Source: Nocardia jinanensis
GTDB lineage: Bacteria; Actinomycetota; Actinomycetes; Mycobacteriales; Mycobacteriaceae
DNA length: 64,000 bases
Direction of reading: 5' to 3'
Assembly: GCF_014645735.1 (NCBI RefSeq)
Contig: NZ_BMMH01000005.1
Coordinates: 232,168 to 296,167 of the forward strand
The notes below the pieces were generated by a model. The model was not told where the DNA came from. It saw only the letters and a list, made by a program, of their open reading frames with translations, and made no database searches. The position numbers were made by a program, and so were the translations under genes. Positions 27,475 through 36,538 of the stretch are shown piece by piece (the stretch's first letter is position 1; every line of letters begins with the position of its first letter).

Positions 27475-28290
27475 ATGCCTGATCTTGGATTGCAGGGCAA
27501 ACGGGCCGTCGTGACCGGCGCGGGATACATACCCGACCGGGCCGGCCACGGGCGGTTCACCGCGCTGGCATTGGCCGAGGCCGGAGCCACCGTCGCCTGC
27601 GTCGACATCGATCCGGGCCGTGCGGACGCGATCGCAGACGAGATCGTGCGGTCGGGCGGGTCCGCGTTCGCAGTCGTCGCCGATGTCCGGGACCGCGATC
27701 AGGTGACACGGGCCTTCGACGAGGCAACGGAGAAAATGGGCGGCGTGGACGTATGTGTCGACATCGTCGGGTTCGCCACCTGGAACTCGGTGCTCGACGA
27801 GACACCCGAGAGCTGGAACGCGCAACTGCACGAGAACCTGACACAGGTCTTCTTCGTGTGGCAGGAGGCGGCCAAACGCATGGTCGCCCAGCGGACCGGC
27901 GGTTCGCTGGTCGCACTCTCGTCCGTCGACGGGACGCAGGCCGCTGCGTTCCACACCGCCTACGGAGCCGCGAAGGCCGGCGTGATCTCCCTGGCGAAGA
28001 CCTTCGGTCACGAGTTGGGTAGGTATGGCATCCGTGCGAACACGGTCGCTCCGGGAAACGTCGGGAGCGGCAATCTCGATCAGCCCGACGGCGAGTACGC
28101 GGTCAACGGCATCAACCCGCTCGCCGCACCGCGCGCAACCGATATCGCCCGCTCCGTGCTGTTCCTGTGCTCGGATCTCTCGGCCCGGACCAGCGGACAG
28201 ACACTGATCGTCGACGGCGGCGCGACGACGGCGGACCTGTGGGGTGTCACCGACGAGATGCTGCCGGCCCTGCGCGCGGCCCTCCCATAG
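27475..28290 (+). CDS. SDR-family oxidoreductase with atypical cofactor loop
   Basis: 271-residue SDR with catalytic Ser in LSSVDG and YGAAK intact and VDGGA near the end. The cofactor loop is unusual: GAGYIPDRAGHGR replaces the normal GxxxGxG with a few inserted residues, and the NAG motif reads DIVGFA. Strong GGAGAGGA ribosome site before ATG 27475. Divergent from the Baeyer-Villiger gene with shared operators; it probably makes or consumes the ketone substrate. Confidence 0.85.
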   Translation: MPDLGLQGKRAVVTGAGYIPDRAGHGRFTALALAEAGATVACVDIDPGRADAIADEIVRSGGSAFAVVADVRDRDQVTRAFDEATEKMGGVDVCVDIVGFATWNSVLDETPESWNAQLHENLTQVFFVWQEAAKRMVAQRTGGSLVALSSVDGTQAAAFHTAYGAAKAGVISLAKTFGHELGRYGIRANTVAPGNVGSGNLDQPDGEYAVNGINPLAAPRATDIARSVLFLCSDLSARTSGQTLIVDGGATTADLWGVTDEMLPALRAALP

Positions 28291-28496
28291 GGACGACGCC
28301 CAGCCGTCGGTGCGGACGTCCCGGCAAACAAGGTCCGCGTTCCGGGCAGTGACACCTGCGCCGCCGGCCTCGGCCTGATCACTGCCGCTCTGCTGTCGCG
28401 GGCGAGCATACCGATATGGCCCCGGACGAGCAGAGCTCGCTCGGGGCATACGACGTTTCGACTCGCGGTCTCACCGGCAGGTCGCGTCACCGATCG

Positions 28497-30098
28497 TCAA
28501 CTCGGGGCCGAGTCCCCGGCGAGGAGCGCGAGTTCGGCGCGGCTGAGCTTCCCCATCGCATTGCGCGGCAGGGTAGCCACGATCTGCACGGAATCAGGAG
28601 CCTTGAACGGGGCGAGACCGCGGGCCCGGCAGTGCGCACGCAGGACATCGACTGTCAGCTGGTCGAGTAGCGTACCCGGCTCGGCCACGATCAGAGCGTG
28701 GACGATTTCGCCCCGCGTCGTATCGGCCCGCCCCACCACTGCGGCATCCAGGACGCCCGGGTGTTCGACGAGCGCGTCCTCCACCTCGGACATCGAAATA
28801 TTCTCGCCGTTGCGGACGATGATCTCTTTGATCCGGCCAGTGATGCGGACCAACCCGGCCGAACCGTGCCGGCGAGCCAGGTCCCCGGTCCGCACGAAGC
28901 CGAATTCGTCGAACGGTTCGCCGTCGGTCTCGGGATCGAGGTACCCGGCACACCGCTGGGGACCGGCGAGCCGTAGCTCTCCCTCGCCCATACCGACATC
29001 GCGCCCCTGCGGGTCGACGATCCGGATCTCCACGCCCTGGCCCGGCCGCCACGCCGACATGCGCATCGCTTCGTCGTCATCGGCTGGGGGATAACCGATG
29101 CTCGGGAACTCCGTGAGGCCGTACCCGTTCGAAACACCCGCCCCGCCCAACTCGTCGCGGGCGGCGGTGTGCAGATCCGGGTGGACCGGCGCTCCCCCGC
29201 CGATACAGTGCCGCAAGCGGGGGAACAGCCGCTCGCCGGCCTGTTTGCGCTGGGCGGCCACGGCGGCCGCGAAGAACGGCGTAGCGCTACCGAGCAGGGT
29301 GGCGCCCGCACGGGCCATGGCCTGCGGCGTCGTCGCGGGGTCGAACACGTCGAACAGCACCAGGCGCGCGCCGGTCCGGAGCGCCGTCAGCAGCCAGACC
29401 ATCCCGCCGATGTGGGCGAACGGGTACGCCATCGGGAATATGTCGTCCGGGCCGATCGTGAACTGGCTGTCGAGACTGCGCGACGCGGCGAGCACCGAGT
29501 CGTCGGTGTGCCAGACCCCTTTGGGACGTGCCGTGCTGCCCGACGTGGTGTAGAGCCATCGCGGCTCGTCCGATGGACGCGGCGGTGGAAGCAGGGCGGG
29601 GTCGGCCTGCGGGAGGGCGAGTTCTCCGGGACCCGCAGTCCGATGGTCTACCTCCAGCACCGTGCCCGCACCGGCGAACGACCGCACGACGTCGGCATGG
29701 CGGAAACCGCGCCACTCGGACGGCACCACGGCGAGCACGGAGCCGAACTTCCGGTGGAAGTAGCCGATTTCGGCTTCGCGCAGCACCGGTATCAACGGGT
29801 TCTGAACCGCGCCGAGCCGGTGGAACGCAAGGCACGTGACCACTGCCTCGATCGAGGTCGGCAACTGCCACATCACCCGGGTTCCGGGTCCGACCCCCAG
29901 CTCGTAGAACCCGGCGGCGACCCGTAGGACAGCGCGCCGGAAATCGGCGGCCGTCATCCGACGGTCTTGCTGGTCCTCCAGCAGAACCGTCTCGGGGTGC
30001 TGTCCGGCAGCGATCTCGACCTGGTGCCAGATCGCGGGGAGGCCGGTTCCTTCTCGCTCGTCCGATCCGGACACGAACATGCTGTCCGTAGGCGTCAT
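28497..30098 (-). CDS. AMP-dependent acyl-CoA ligase
   Basis: 533-residue ANL-superfamily ligase: P-loop-like TTSGSTARPKG, YGLTE, the hinge region GFVRTGDLARR and RITGRIKEIIVRNGENIS, and catalytic Lys in LPRNAMGKL near the C-terminus. It activates a carboxylic acid with ATP and CoA. GAGGATG precedes ATG 30098. It is convergent with the SDR; no copy of the TTTCG palindrome was found upstream of it, so it may be regulated separately. Confidence 0.88.
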   Translation of the reverse strand: MTPTDSMFVSGSDEREGTGLPAIWHQVEIAAGQHPETVLLEDQQDRRMTAADFRRAVLRVAAGFYELGVGPGTRVMWQLPTSIEAVVTCLAFHRLGAVQNPLIPVLREAEIGYFHRKFGSVLAVVPSEWRGFRHADVVRSFAGAGTVLEVDHRTAGPGELALPQADPALLPPPRPSDEPRWLYTTSGSTARPKGVWHTDDSVLAASRSLDSQFTIGPDDIFPMAYPFAHIGGMVWLLTALRTGARLVLFDVFDPATTPQAMARAGATLLGSATPFFAAAVAAQRKQAGERLFPRLRHCIGGGAPVHPDLHTAARDELGGAGVSNGYGLTEFPSIGYPPADDDEAMRMSAWRPGQGVEIRIVDPQGRDVGMGEGELRLAGPQRCAGYLDPETDGEPFDEFGFVRTGDLARRHGSAGLVRITGRIKEIIVRNGENISMSEVEDALVEHPGVLDAAVVGRADTTRGEIVHALIVAEPGTLLDQLTVDVLRAHCRARGLAPFKAPDSVQIVATLPRNAMGKLSRAELALLAGDSAPS

Positions 30099-30540
30099 AA
30101 CATCCTCGCTGGCCGGTCCGGTGGCGCCGGAACGGCGGTTCGGGTGGCACTGCCCGCGGACCGGCCGAGGATTGCCGTTACGTCTCCGCGCAGGCCCGTC
30201 CTCGCTCGGTCACGAAGAGTCCTCCACAGTGGTGTGATGTCCCGGATCCATCGAGCCGGGCTGCCGGCAGATCGAGCCGGAGACAGTCGGCCGCTTCGCG
30301 GCCAACCGATGCCGCAAACGGTACCGAGACCGGCGGATCTTTGTCATCGTTTTAGTCAAATTACCAGGTGTATAGAATCGTCGAGAGCCCAAAAACCGGG
30401 TTCGAACTGCAGTATCAGCAGTCCGAAGTGGATTCGTCGTAATCGTCAGATTGTTTTCTGGACCGGGTCGCACAAGGCCCCGACGATGCAGCCAGGCTGC
30501 AGGGCCCGCGCCGAGTGCAGCGCGGGCCCTGCCACGCGAA
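30099..30540. other. 442-base intergenic region
   Basis: Holds the promoter region of the acyl-CoA ligase (AT-rich stretch around 30335-30380) and, at its right end, the terminator of the APH-like gene (30499-30532). No coding sequence could be supported. Confidence 0.5.
30499..30532 (-). terminator. Strong hairpin terminator after the APH-like gene
   Basis: Perfect 12-bp inverted repeat GCAGGGCCCGCG (30499-30510) and CGCGGGCCCTGC (30521-30532) around a 10-base loop, beginning nine bases after the stop of the minus-strand APH-like gene. Very GC-rich stem without U tract. Confidence 0.7.
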
Positions 30541-31899
30541 TCACCGCGGCGGAAACGCCTGGACGCGATGGTGCTGCACAATCGCCGACCCTTCCGGGCC
30601 GAGAAGCATCTGCGCGCGCTGGGTCCGGCGGTTGAACAACCGGAGGAGCTCGTCATCGTGTGATCCACCATCGGCGACCACGAACTTTTCGAGCGCCTCC
30701 TCCCCCTCCTGCCAGGCGGCGGGCCGGTACCCGAGCAGAGGTTCGAGGTCATCGAGATCGGCATCGGCGACCTTCTGCCCGATCTCGTCGAAGCGCTGGA
30801 GGTGCCGCGCGAGCCGGAAGGCCATCCGTGCCTCGTACCTGCTGATGTCGTCGGTCGCCGGAAAGGAGCGCAAAGACGCGACGAGGTGACCGAAGGCCGC
30901 GGCGGCGGGCGAGATGTCGGGACTCGGCACATCGAGCCGCTCGAGCTCGACACCGGCGTTTTCCGCGTACGCTTCGACGACCATGACGTTTGTCTCGGTG
31001 CACCACTGCAGGTTCGTCATGTATGCCGACCCGAGAGGCGGCGCCGCCAGCGCCGAGTGGAAGCTCAGCTGGTTGCTGAGGGTGAACGCGAAATGATGCC
31101 AGCGGATCGCGTCGAGGTCGACCGGCTCGCCGCGGTACTCGGCGTACCGGGAGTAGAGATCGTTGAAGTCTCCGTAGTTGATGATGGTGTCACGCATGCG
31201 CCAGCCGGCGAGATCCATCATCGGATCACCGAGATGGCCGAGCTCCAGGTCCATCAGCGTCAGCATGCGGCCGTCTCGATGCAGGAACTGGCCGGAGTCC
31301 CACACCACCGGAGCTTCCCGGCCGCCGGTGTCCGGTGGATTGCGGAACAGCCATGCCAGGGCCCACTCCATCAAGGGGTCCGGCCGCTGCTTCGTCGATC
31401 GGTAGGCGCGTTCGAACGCGGCGATGCCCGGCTGCCAGGACAGGTCGGGCGACGGCGCCTTGGCGATACCGGCCTCCACGAACGGCCGCGTGTCGAGGCT
31501 GTGCAGACGGGCGAGGGCCCGCAAGTACTGGTCGACGACCGCGTGTCGCTGGGCATCGGTGCTGTCGGTGAATTCGAATACGCCGTCGATCCGGTCCATG
31601 ACATAGAAGTTCGGCTCGTCGGAGGAGCCGTGCACATGGGGCACGGGGAGCCCGGCATCCTCGAGGAGTCGATGGAAGGTCATCTCATGGTTCAGCGTGA
31701 ACGGCGGTTCGGTATCGACCCGGGGGCCGCGAACGTAGAGCGGCAAGGTCTTACCGTCGCGGACGACGTCGACGAACCAGCAGGGTCGCCAGCGCGCTTG
31801 CTGCTCCATCCGGACGACCTCGCCGAGTTCGGATCGCAGCCAATCGCGAACCGACTCCTCGGTCGGGACGTTCTCACCCTGCGGTCGGTCGATGGTCAC
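30541..31899 (-). CDS. Phosphotransferase-like (APH/ACAD10-type) protein lacking the HGD motif
   Basis: 452 residues from GTG 31899 with GGAGG seven bases upstream. The fold is recognisable from the N-lobe (FTLNHEMTFHRLLEDAGLPVPHVH, FYVMDRIDG) and MDLELGHLGDPMMDLAGW. The usual catalytic loop HGDxxxxN is replaced by WDSGQFL, so only the Asp remains and kinase activity is doubtful. Relatives often neighbour acyl-CoA dehydrogenase and steroid genes. A 12-bp element upstream (32009-32020) is shared with the phosphatase/SDR promoter. Confidence 0.78.
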   Translation of the reverse strand: MTIDRPQGENVPTEESVRDWLRSELGEVVRMEQQARWRPCWFVDVVRDGKTLPLYVRGPRVDTEPPFTLNHEMTFHRLLEDAGLPVPHVHGSSDEPNFYVMDRIDGVFEFTDSTDAQRHAVVDQYLRALARLHSLDTRPFVEAGIAKAPSPDLSWQPGIAAFERAYRSTKQRPDPLMEWALAWLFRNPPDTGGREAPVVWDSGQFLHRDGRMLTLMDLELGHLGDPMMDLAGWRMRDTIINYGDFNDLYSRYAEYRGEPVDLDAIRWHHFAFTLSNQLSFHSALAAPPLGSAYMTNLQWCTETNVMVVEAYAENAGVELERLDVPSPDISPAAAAFGHLVASLRSFPATDDISRYEARMAFRLARHLQRFDEIGQKVADADLDDLEPLLGYRPAAWQEGEEALEKFVVADGGSHDDELLRLFNRRTQRAQMLLGPEGSAIVQHHRVQAFPPR

Positions 31900-32008
31900 G
31901 GGCAAGCCTCCTCATGGGCTCAGCGTCCACATCGCCGAGGATTCAGGCGGGACCGCTGGGAAAGGACACCGGGATCCTCGAAAAGCTGATCCCGGCCACC
32001 TCGCCACC

Positions 32009-32020
32009 ATATCTGACAGT
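32009..32020. promoter_or_regulatory. Shared element ATATCTGACAGT (copy 1)
   Basis: Identical in reverse complement to ACTGTCAGATAT at 32838-32849. It lies 110 bases upstream of the APH-like gene. The centre CTGACAG is nearly palindromic, as in TetR operators. The TetR gene 33935-34624 is the nearest candidate regulator. Confidence 0.45.
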
Positions 32021-32066
32021 TTCGTTAAATCCAACCTGGCGAGGCCCTCGCGGGTTCGACACCTCC

Positions 32067-32801
32067 TCACCGGACGTCGCCGGCATCGGCCGTCAGGCCC
32101 GTCCGGACGGCAGCGATATCGCCCGGGCTCGCCCCGTGACCACGTAGCCATGCCTCCACCTCCGCCGGCTCGGCACCGATGGTGGAGAAAACCACGTCGA
32201 TTGCGCTGTCCGGCACACCGAGAACATCGGGCCGATATCGGTTGCCCCCGTGCCGATGACGTTCGAGCAGGGCGGGCATTGCGACCGCGGAACGGCGGTA
32301 GTCCGCCCGGATCGACTCCGCCTCCACTCCCAGCAGGCCCAGTATCACGGCCACGAGGACTCCGGTCCGGTCCTTCCCGCCCGTACAGTGGATCAACACC
32401 GGCCCTGGGGCCCGGCCGAGCACGCCGAGGAGCGGACCGGCGACCTCCCCGATCCCGGAGACGATCCGCCGGTACACCTGCGCCAAGCGCGGTTCGGCAC
32501 GCTCCGCGCCCGACTCTGTCAGCCGGTCCAAGAGCGGAAACCGATGGACCGCAGCCCCCATCCGGACCAAGGGGTGCTCTTGTGCGAGCTCCGCGCGGGA
32601 GCGCAGATCGATGACGGTCGTCGGTGGCCATATCGCTACACCGGATGGAGTCCGATCCCCCGGCATCGGAGCGTCGGAGCGATAGAGGACGCCGGCGCGC
32701 ACCGCGCCGGCGTTCCGTAGCGGCAACCCTCCGATATCGCGGAAATTCACCAACTGCGGTGTCGGCGCGTCGGACTCACCACGGAGACCTGGCGTCATCA
32801 T
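32067..32801 (-). CDS. Tyrosine-protein phosphatase (PF13350 type)
   Basis: 244 residues with the signature HCTGGKDRTG: nucleophile C139 and R145 (C-x5-R). N-terminal NFRDIGG and VIDLRSRAELA motifs are typical of this lipid/tyrosine phosphatase family. AGGAGGAG precedes two adjacent ATGs; the second (32798) has the better spacing. Divergent from the SDR at 32907. Role in the catabolic island unclear; it may dephosphorylate a metabolite or protein. Confidence 0.85.
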   Translation of the reverse strand: MMTPGLRGESDAPTPQLVNFRDIGGLPLRNAGAVRAGVLYRSDAPMPGDRTPSGVAIWPPTTVIDLRSRAELAQEHPLVRMGAAVHRFPLLDRLTESGAERAEPRLAQVYRRIVSGIGEVAGPLLGVLGRAPGPVLIHCTGGKDRTGVLVAVILGLLGVEAESIRADYRRSAVAMPALLERHRHGGNRYRPDVLGVPDSAIDVVFSTIGAEPAEVEAWLRGHGASPGDIAAVRTGLTADAGDVR

Positions 32802-32837
32802 CTCCTCCTACCCTCGACCGGGAATGGTTATGACGAT

Positions 32838-32849
32838 ACTGTCAGATAT
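32838..32849. promoter_or_regulatory. Shared element ACTGTCAGATAT (copy 2)
   Basis: Lies in the 105-base divergent region between the phosphatase and SDR genes, in ATACTGTCAGATAT, a near-palindrome. The exact reverse complement occurs at 32009-32020 before the APH-like gene, so one regulator may control all three genes. Confidence 0.5.
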
Positions 32850-32906
32850 GCACATTCCCGGACAGCCGCCGATTCTGCCGATCTCCCACCCCCGCCGGGC
32901 CCTGCG

Positions 32907-33794
32907 ATGAGCGCCCGGCCGAACTCGTGGTGGTCTCGCAGGTCAGGACTTCCCGGAACGGTCGCCGTAGTGGTCGGCGGAGCCGGCGGTCTCGGACTGG
33001 CGATCACCGATGATCTTCTCGACAATGACGTCCGCGTCGCCGTGGTCGATCGCGACCCGCAGGCCACGGCCGCGCTATATGGCCGGAACCTCTCGGAACT
33101 GATCGTGATCACCGGGGATGCTCGCGACGTCGACGTGCTGACCCGCCTCTACGGCGCTGTCGACGAGCGATGGGGCCGCCTGGATACCGTCGTTCACTGC
33201 GTCGGGGGCACCTTCCGGGCGAACTTCACCGACACCACCCCGAAGGGATGGGACACACTGTTGCGGACGAACCTGGTCCACATCATGCACTCCTGCTCGC
33301 TGGCGGTACCGCTGATTCGCAGAGGTGGTCGTGGCGGCAGCATCGTCAACCTGACCACGATCGAAGCTCACCGCGCCGCGCCCGGCTTCGCCGTCTATTC
33401 GGCCGCCAAGGCCGGTCTCGCCCACCTGGCCCGTTCCCTTGCCGTGGAATTGGCTCCGGAGCGCATCAGGGTGAACAACGTCGCCCCCGATCTCACCCCC
33501 ACGACGCCGGGTGGGATCACGACCGGAGACGGCCGGTCCGCCGCAACCACGGGGACGGTGGGCGGGATGGCGGTCGGGCTCGATCCGACCGCGGCCGGCA
33601 TCGCGATCCCCATGGGACGGACGGGAGTTCCCAGCGACGTCTCGGGAACGGTTGTGTTCCTCGCCTCGGATCTGTCCCGTTACGTAACCGGCACGACGAT
33701 TCATCCGGACGGCGGGACATGGGCGTCGTCGGGCTGGTTCAACTGGCCGGATCACGGCTTTCTGCCGACGATACCGCCCGGCGTCACAGCTTGA
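32907..33794 (+). CDS. SDR-family oxidoreductase
   Basis: 295-residue SDR: VVGGAGGLGLA cofactor loop (GGAGGLG), VVDRD acidic residue for NAD, HCVGG in place of NNAG, catalytic NLTTIEA with Thr at the usual Ser position or its neighbour, YSAAK, and HPDGG. An insertion of about 35 residues rich in Gly and Thr (TPTTPGGITTGDGRSAATTG) follows the active site. Divergent from the phosphatase gene; transcription ends in the hairpin at 33796-33822. Confidence 0.82.
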   Translation: MSARPNSWWSRRSGLPGTVAVVVGGAGGLGLAITDDLLDNDVRVAVVDRDPQATAALYGRNLSELIVITGDARDVDVLTRLYGAVDERWGRLDTVVHCVGGTFRANFTDTTPKGWDTLLRTNLVHIMHSCSLAVPLIRRGGRGGSIVNLTTIEAHRAAPGFAVYSAAKAGLAHLARSLAVELAPERIRVNNVAPDLTPTTPGGITTGDGRSAATTGTVGGMAVGLDPTAAGIAIPMGRTGVPSDVSGTVVFLASDLSRYVTGTTIHPDGGTWASSGWFNWPDHGFLPTIPPGVTA

Positions 33795-33795
33795 C

Positions 33796-33822
33796 GGTGT
33801 CGTCGACAGTCACGACGACACC
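33796..33822. terminator. Hairpin terminator between convergent SDR and TetR genes
   Basis: Perfect 10-bp repeat GGTGTCGTCG (33796-33805) and CGACGACACC (33813-33822) around a 7-base loop, starting two bases after the SDR stop. Confidence 0.65.
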
Positions 33823-33934
33823 GCGCACTTGCCGCGACATTCGGGCGTATGGCTCACCGCGATGCTCATCACGGAACTCCCGGCGACCGATCCGGGCCTG
33901 ATTCGCGAGGCGGTCGCCGGCTGAAGAATGTTCG

Positions 33935-34624
33935 TCAGCGGTCTTCGCCGGGTTTGCCGTCGAGGATTGCCGTGATCGCTGTGGTGAGGGTATCGACGAA
34001 TTCATCCATATCGACCGGCAGATCTTGCACGACGGCGAAGAACCACGAACGCTCGAGCATGGCGATGACCATCAGACCGAGTATTTCGGGAGCCGGAGTC
34101 GGCGCCGTCTGCCGCGCGCGCAGGCCGGTCCCCAGGATCCAGGCCACCCGCATCTGGATGCGTTGGGCAGATCGTATGAAAGTGTCGTCCGTCGGTGCCG
34201 ATTGGGCAGTGGAGAACACGAACGCCCCGTGTTTGTCCATCAGCGCCAGGTAGCCACACACCCAGTCCCGGATTTCGCCGCGGGGCGCGGGCGTGGGGAA
34301 GGTGTCCCACCGGCCGACCAGTTCCAGAAAGTCGTGGTAGGCGGCTTCCCCGAGCAGATTGAAGACTTCGCGCTTGTCCTTGAAATATGTGTAGAACCCG
34401 GCCCGGGAAATCCCACAGGCGTCGGTGATGTTGTTGATCCGGGTGCCGGCGTAACCCTTCTCCAGGAACAGTCGGCGCGAGGCATTGATGATCGTCTCCC
34501 GCGTCTGCAGAGCCCTCGCCCCCAGCTCGGCCGCGCCCGCTTCGGGATGGTGTGTGACGGTGTCGTCAGGTGTGGTTTCGATGACTTCCTCCCACAGTCG
34601 GGCCAGCTCCGCGCAGTTGACCAC
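33935..34624 (-). CDS. TetR-family regulator
   Basis: 229 residues from GTG 34624. The HTH lies at about residues 40-85: TRETIINASRRLFLEKGYAG, TRINNITDACGISRAGFYTYF, KDKREVFNLL. The first 37 residues are an unusual extension, and a later start is possible because no good ribosome site precedes the GTG. Candidate repressor of the APH/phosphatase/SDR genes through the ACTGTCAGATAT elements. Confidence 0.82.
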   Translation of the reverse strand: MVNCAELARLWEEVIETTPDDTVTHHPEAGAAELGARALQTRETIINASRRLFLEKGYAGTRINNITDACGISRAGFYTYFKDKREVFNLLGEAAYHDFLELVGRWDTFPTPAPRGEIRDWVCGYLALMDKHGAFVFSTAQSAPTDDTFIRSAQRIQMRVAWILGTGLRARQTAPTPAPEILGLMVIAMLERSWFFAVVQDLPVDMDEFVDTLTTAITAILDGKPGEDR

Positions 34625-34930
34625 GAGATGATACCGCCCGCCGCGCCGATCCGGCCGACCGCCAACGGGAAAGGCCTGACGTTACCATCAAGTGGACCCC
34701 GCGACTTCCTCGGCAGGATGCGGGAGCGGTTCCGGCACGTCCGTTCCGGTGACGGCGGCGGGCGCGACATCGTCGGCCGAAGGAGGGGTCGCTGCTGCAG
34801 GGCATCGGTCGGACACCGGGTCACGGCACCGACGAGCTCGTGACGGAGGCCTGCGTCGTGGACCAGCGCGGGCTGGATCGAACGGAGCGGGCGCGGGCGC
34901 TGCTGAACCCGGGCCCGTTCCGCGGCGGAG

Positions 34931-35136
34931 CCGACCGGGCACGTCCTCGTCGTCGTGATCACACTGAACCGGCCGGAAGCCCGCAACGCGGTCGACGCCG
35001 CGATGTGCCGAGCGGCCGGTGGGCTACTGGAGTAGACCGAGAAGGAGCCGACCGGGCTGTCGTTCTCACCGAGGCGAGCGATCGGGCCTTCCACCTGGGC
35101 GCGGATCTCGAGCGCTCGCGCGCGGTGACGCGGTGA
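34931..35136 (+). pseudogene. Relic of an enoyl-CoA hydratase/isomerase
   Basis: One frame reads VITLNRPEARNAVDAAMCRA and stops at TAG about 35032. A shifted frame continues ADRAVVLTEASDRAFHLGAD and LERSRA to 35136. Together they match the first 60 or so residues of crotonase-family enzymes (compare TLNRPEAANAQ and VRVILVNANGKHFSAGHDL in the intact gene at 59914). Nothing of the C-terminal two thirds remains. The surrounding stretch 34625-35181 has no other gene. Confidence 0.55.
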
Positions 35137-35181
35137 TCCCTGTGTCGTCCGTGACCGCGCCGAGCATCTCGGGTGACGAGC

Positions 35182-36429
35182 CTATCCGAACAGCACCGGT
35201 ATCTCGGTGGCGCCCCGTTCGTACATGCCGATGAAGCGGGGCGTTTCCCCCTCGGGGTCGAGGCGGAGATTCGGCAGCCGGTCGAGCAGCCTGTTGATCC
35301 CCACCCGCATCTCGGCTCGTGCGACATGCATTCCGAGACAGACGTGCACGCCGCCGCCGAAGGCGAATGTCGGTGTGAGCGGCCGGGTGATATCGAACTC
35401 GTCGGGATCACGCCAGCGGTCGGGGTCCCGGTTGGCGGCGGCAACGCACAGATGCAGCACGGAGCCCGCGGGCATGTGTACACCGTGGAAGTCGACATCC
35501 TGCGTTACGTACCTGGAGAACATGGGATCGGTCGGCATCCACCGCAACGCTTCCTCGATCGCTGGCCGCAACAGCTCGCGATCCTCCCGTACCGCGTCGA
35601 GCACCTCGGGACGCTGCAGCAACGCGGTGAGCACGATGCCCATCTGCTTCCAGGTGGTACCCGAGCCGGCCGTCAGCAACAGGACCGAGAACGAGTAGAT
35701 CTCGGCATCGGTGAGACGCGTGGTCTTCCCATCCTCGCCCTTCAGCTCTGCCTGCGCCAGAACGCTGATGAGATCGTCTTCCGGCTTCTCCCGCCGCGCG
35801 GCGACAATCGGCCGGAGGATCTCCACGATATCGTCCGGGCGCGACAACGCCGCACGAATTTCCAGCGCCTGCTCCACGGATACGCCGAAACTTCCGGTGA
35901 TCGTGAGTACCGGAATGGCAGCACAGAAGTCGACATTGAGTTCGGCTCGCCCAGCGTCGGCGAAACCGTCGATGAGCTGATCGACGGTCTCCTCGATCCA
36001 GTTACGGATCCACCATTGCGCCTTGCCCGGTATGAACGACGGCTGCACCAGCGCCCGTGACCGCCGGTGCTGCAGACCGCCCATCGTCAACAAGCTGTTG
36101 CTCACGCTGAGCTCCCCGTTGTTCGGGTCGACAGGCTCGATCGACGAGGCGAAGACCTCTCCGTTGCGATACGCGGTATCGCACGCCGCGTAGCTGAAGG
36201 CCGAGAAGTGGGGGCGGTCCGGATGGGGCAGCCCTTGGAAGAGGGCCGGTCCCTCGTAGCCCGTCAACTCGTGAACCACACCGGCGTGCACGGGACCTTG
36301 TTCACGCAACCGGTGCCATACCGGGTATGGATCGCCCTCGTAACCACCACCGTGCGCCGCTCCGTAGGAACCTCGCAGATCGAATAATTCGCGAACGCGG
36401 TCGCGGTCGAGTATTGATGTAGTACTCAC
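35182..36429 (-). CDS. Cytochrome P450
   Basis: 415 residues. Heme loop FGGGVHVCLG with thiolate Cys at about 364, I-helix AGSGTT for oxygen activation, ExxR in EEALR, and the meander region DPDRWRDPDEFDITRP. A soluble bacterial P450 that hydroxylates a small or alicyclic molecule; substrate unknown. It starts at GTG 36429 with GGTGA upstream. The 3Fe-4S ferredoxin gene lies 110 bases upstream on the same strand and is the likely redox partner. Confidence 0.92.
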   Translation of the reverse strand: MSTTSILDRDRVRELFDLRGSYGAAHGGGYEGDPYPVWHRLREQGPVHAGVVHELTGYEGPALFQGLPHPDRPHFSAFSYAACDTAYRNGEVFASSIEPVDPNNGELSVSNSLLTMGGLQHRRSRALVQPSFIPGKAQWWIRNWIEETVDQLIDGFADAGRAELNVDFCAAIPVLTITGSFGVSVEQALEIRAALSRPDDIVEILRPIVAARREKPEDDLISVLAQAELKGEDGKTTRLTDAEIYSFSVLLLTAGSGTTWKQMGIVLTALLQRPEVLDAVREDRELLRPAIEEALRWMPTDPMFSRYVTQDVDFHGVHMPAGSVLHLCVAAANRDPDRWRDPDEFDITRPLTPTFAFGGGVHVCLGMHVARAEMRVGINRLLDRLPNLRLDPEGETPRFIGMYERGATEIPVLFG

Positions 36430-36538
36430 CTGTCACCTCACTGAATATCGGACCGTCGGCCGGGAACACCGATCCGGTGGTGACCCGGACGATCCCCGCG
36501 ATAGTTGTAGAACTGGTTGCAACACAGACTGTCGGCTC

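Noticed and set aside
30802..31989. 395-codon plus-strand frame opposite the APH-like gene
   Set aside because: Antisense shadow; the minus strand carries conserved APH elements and a good ribosome site.
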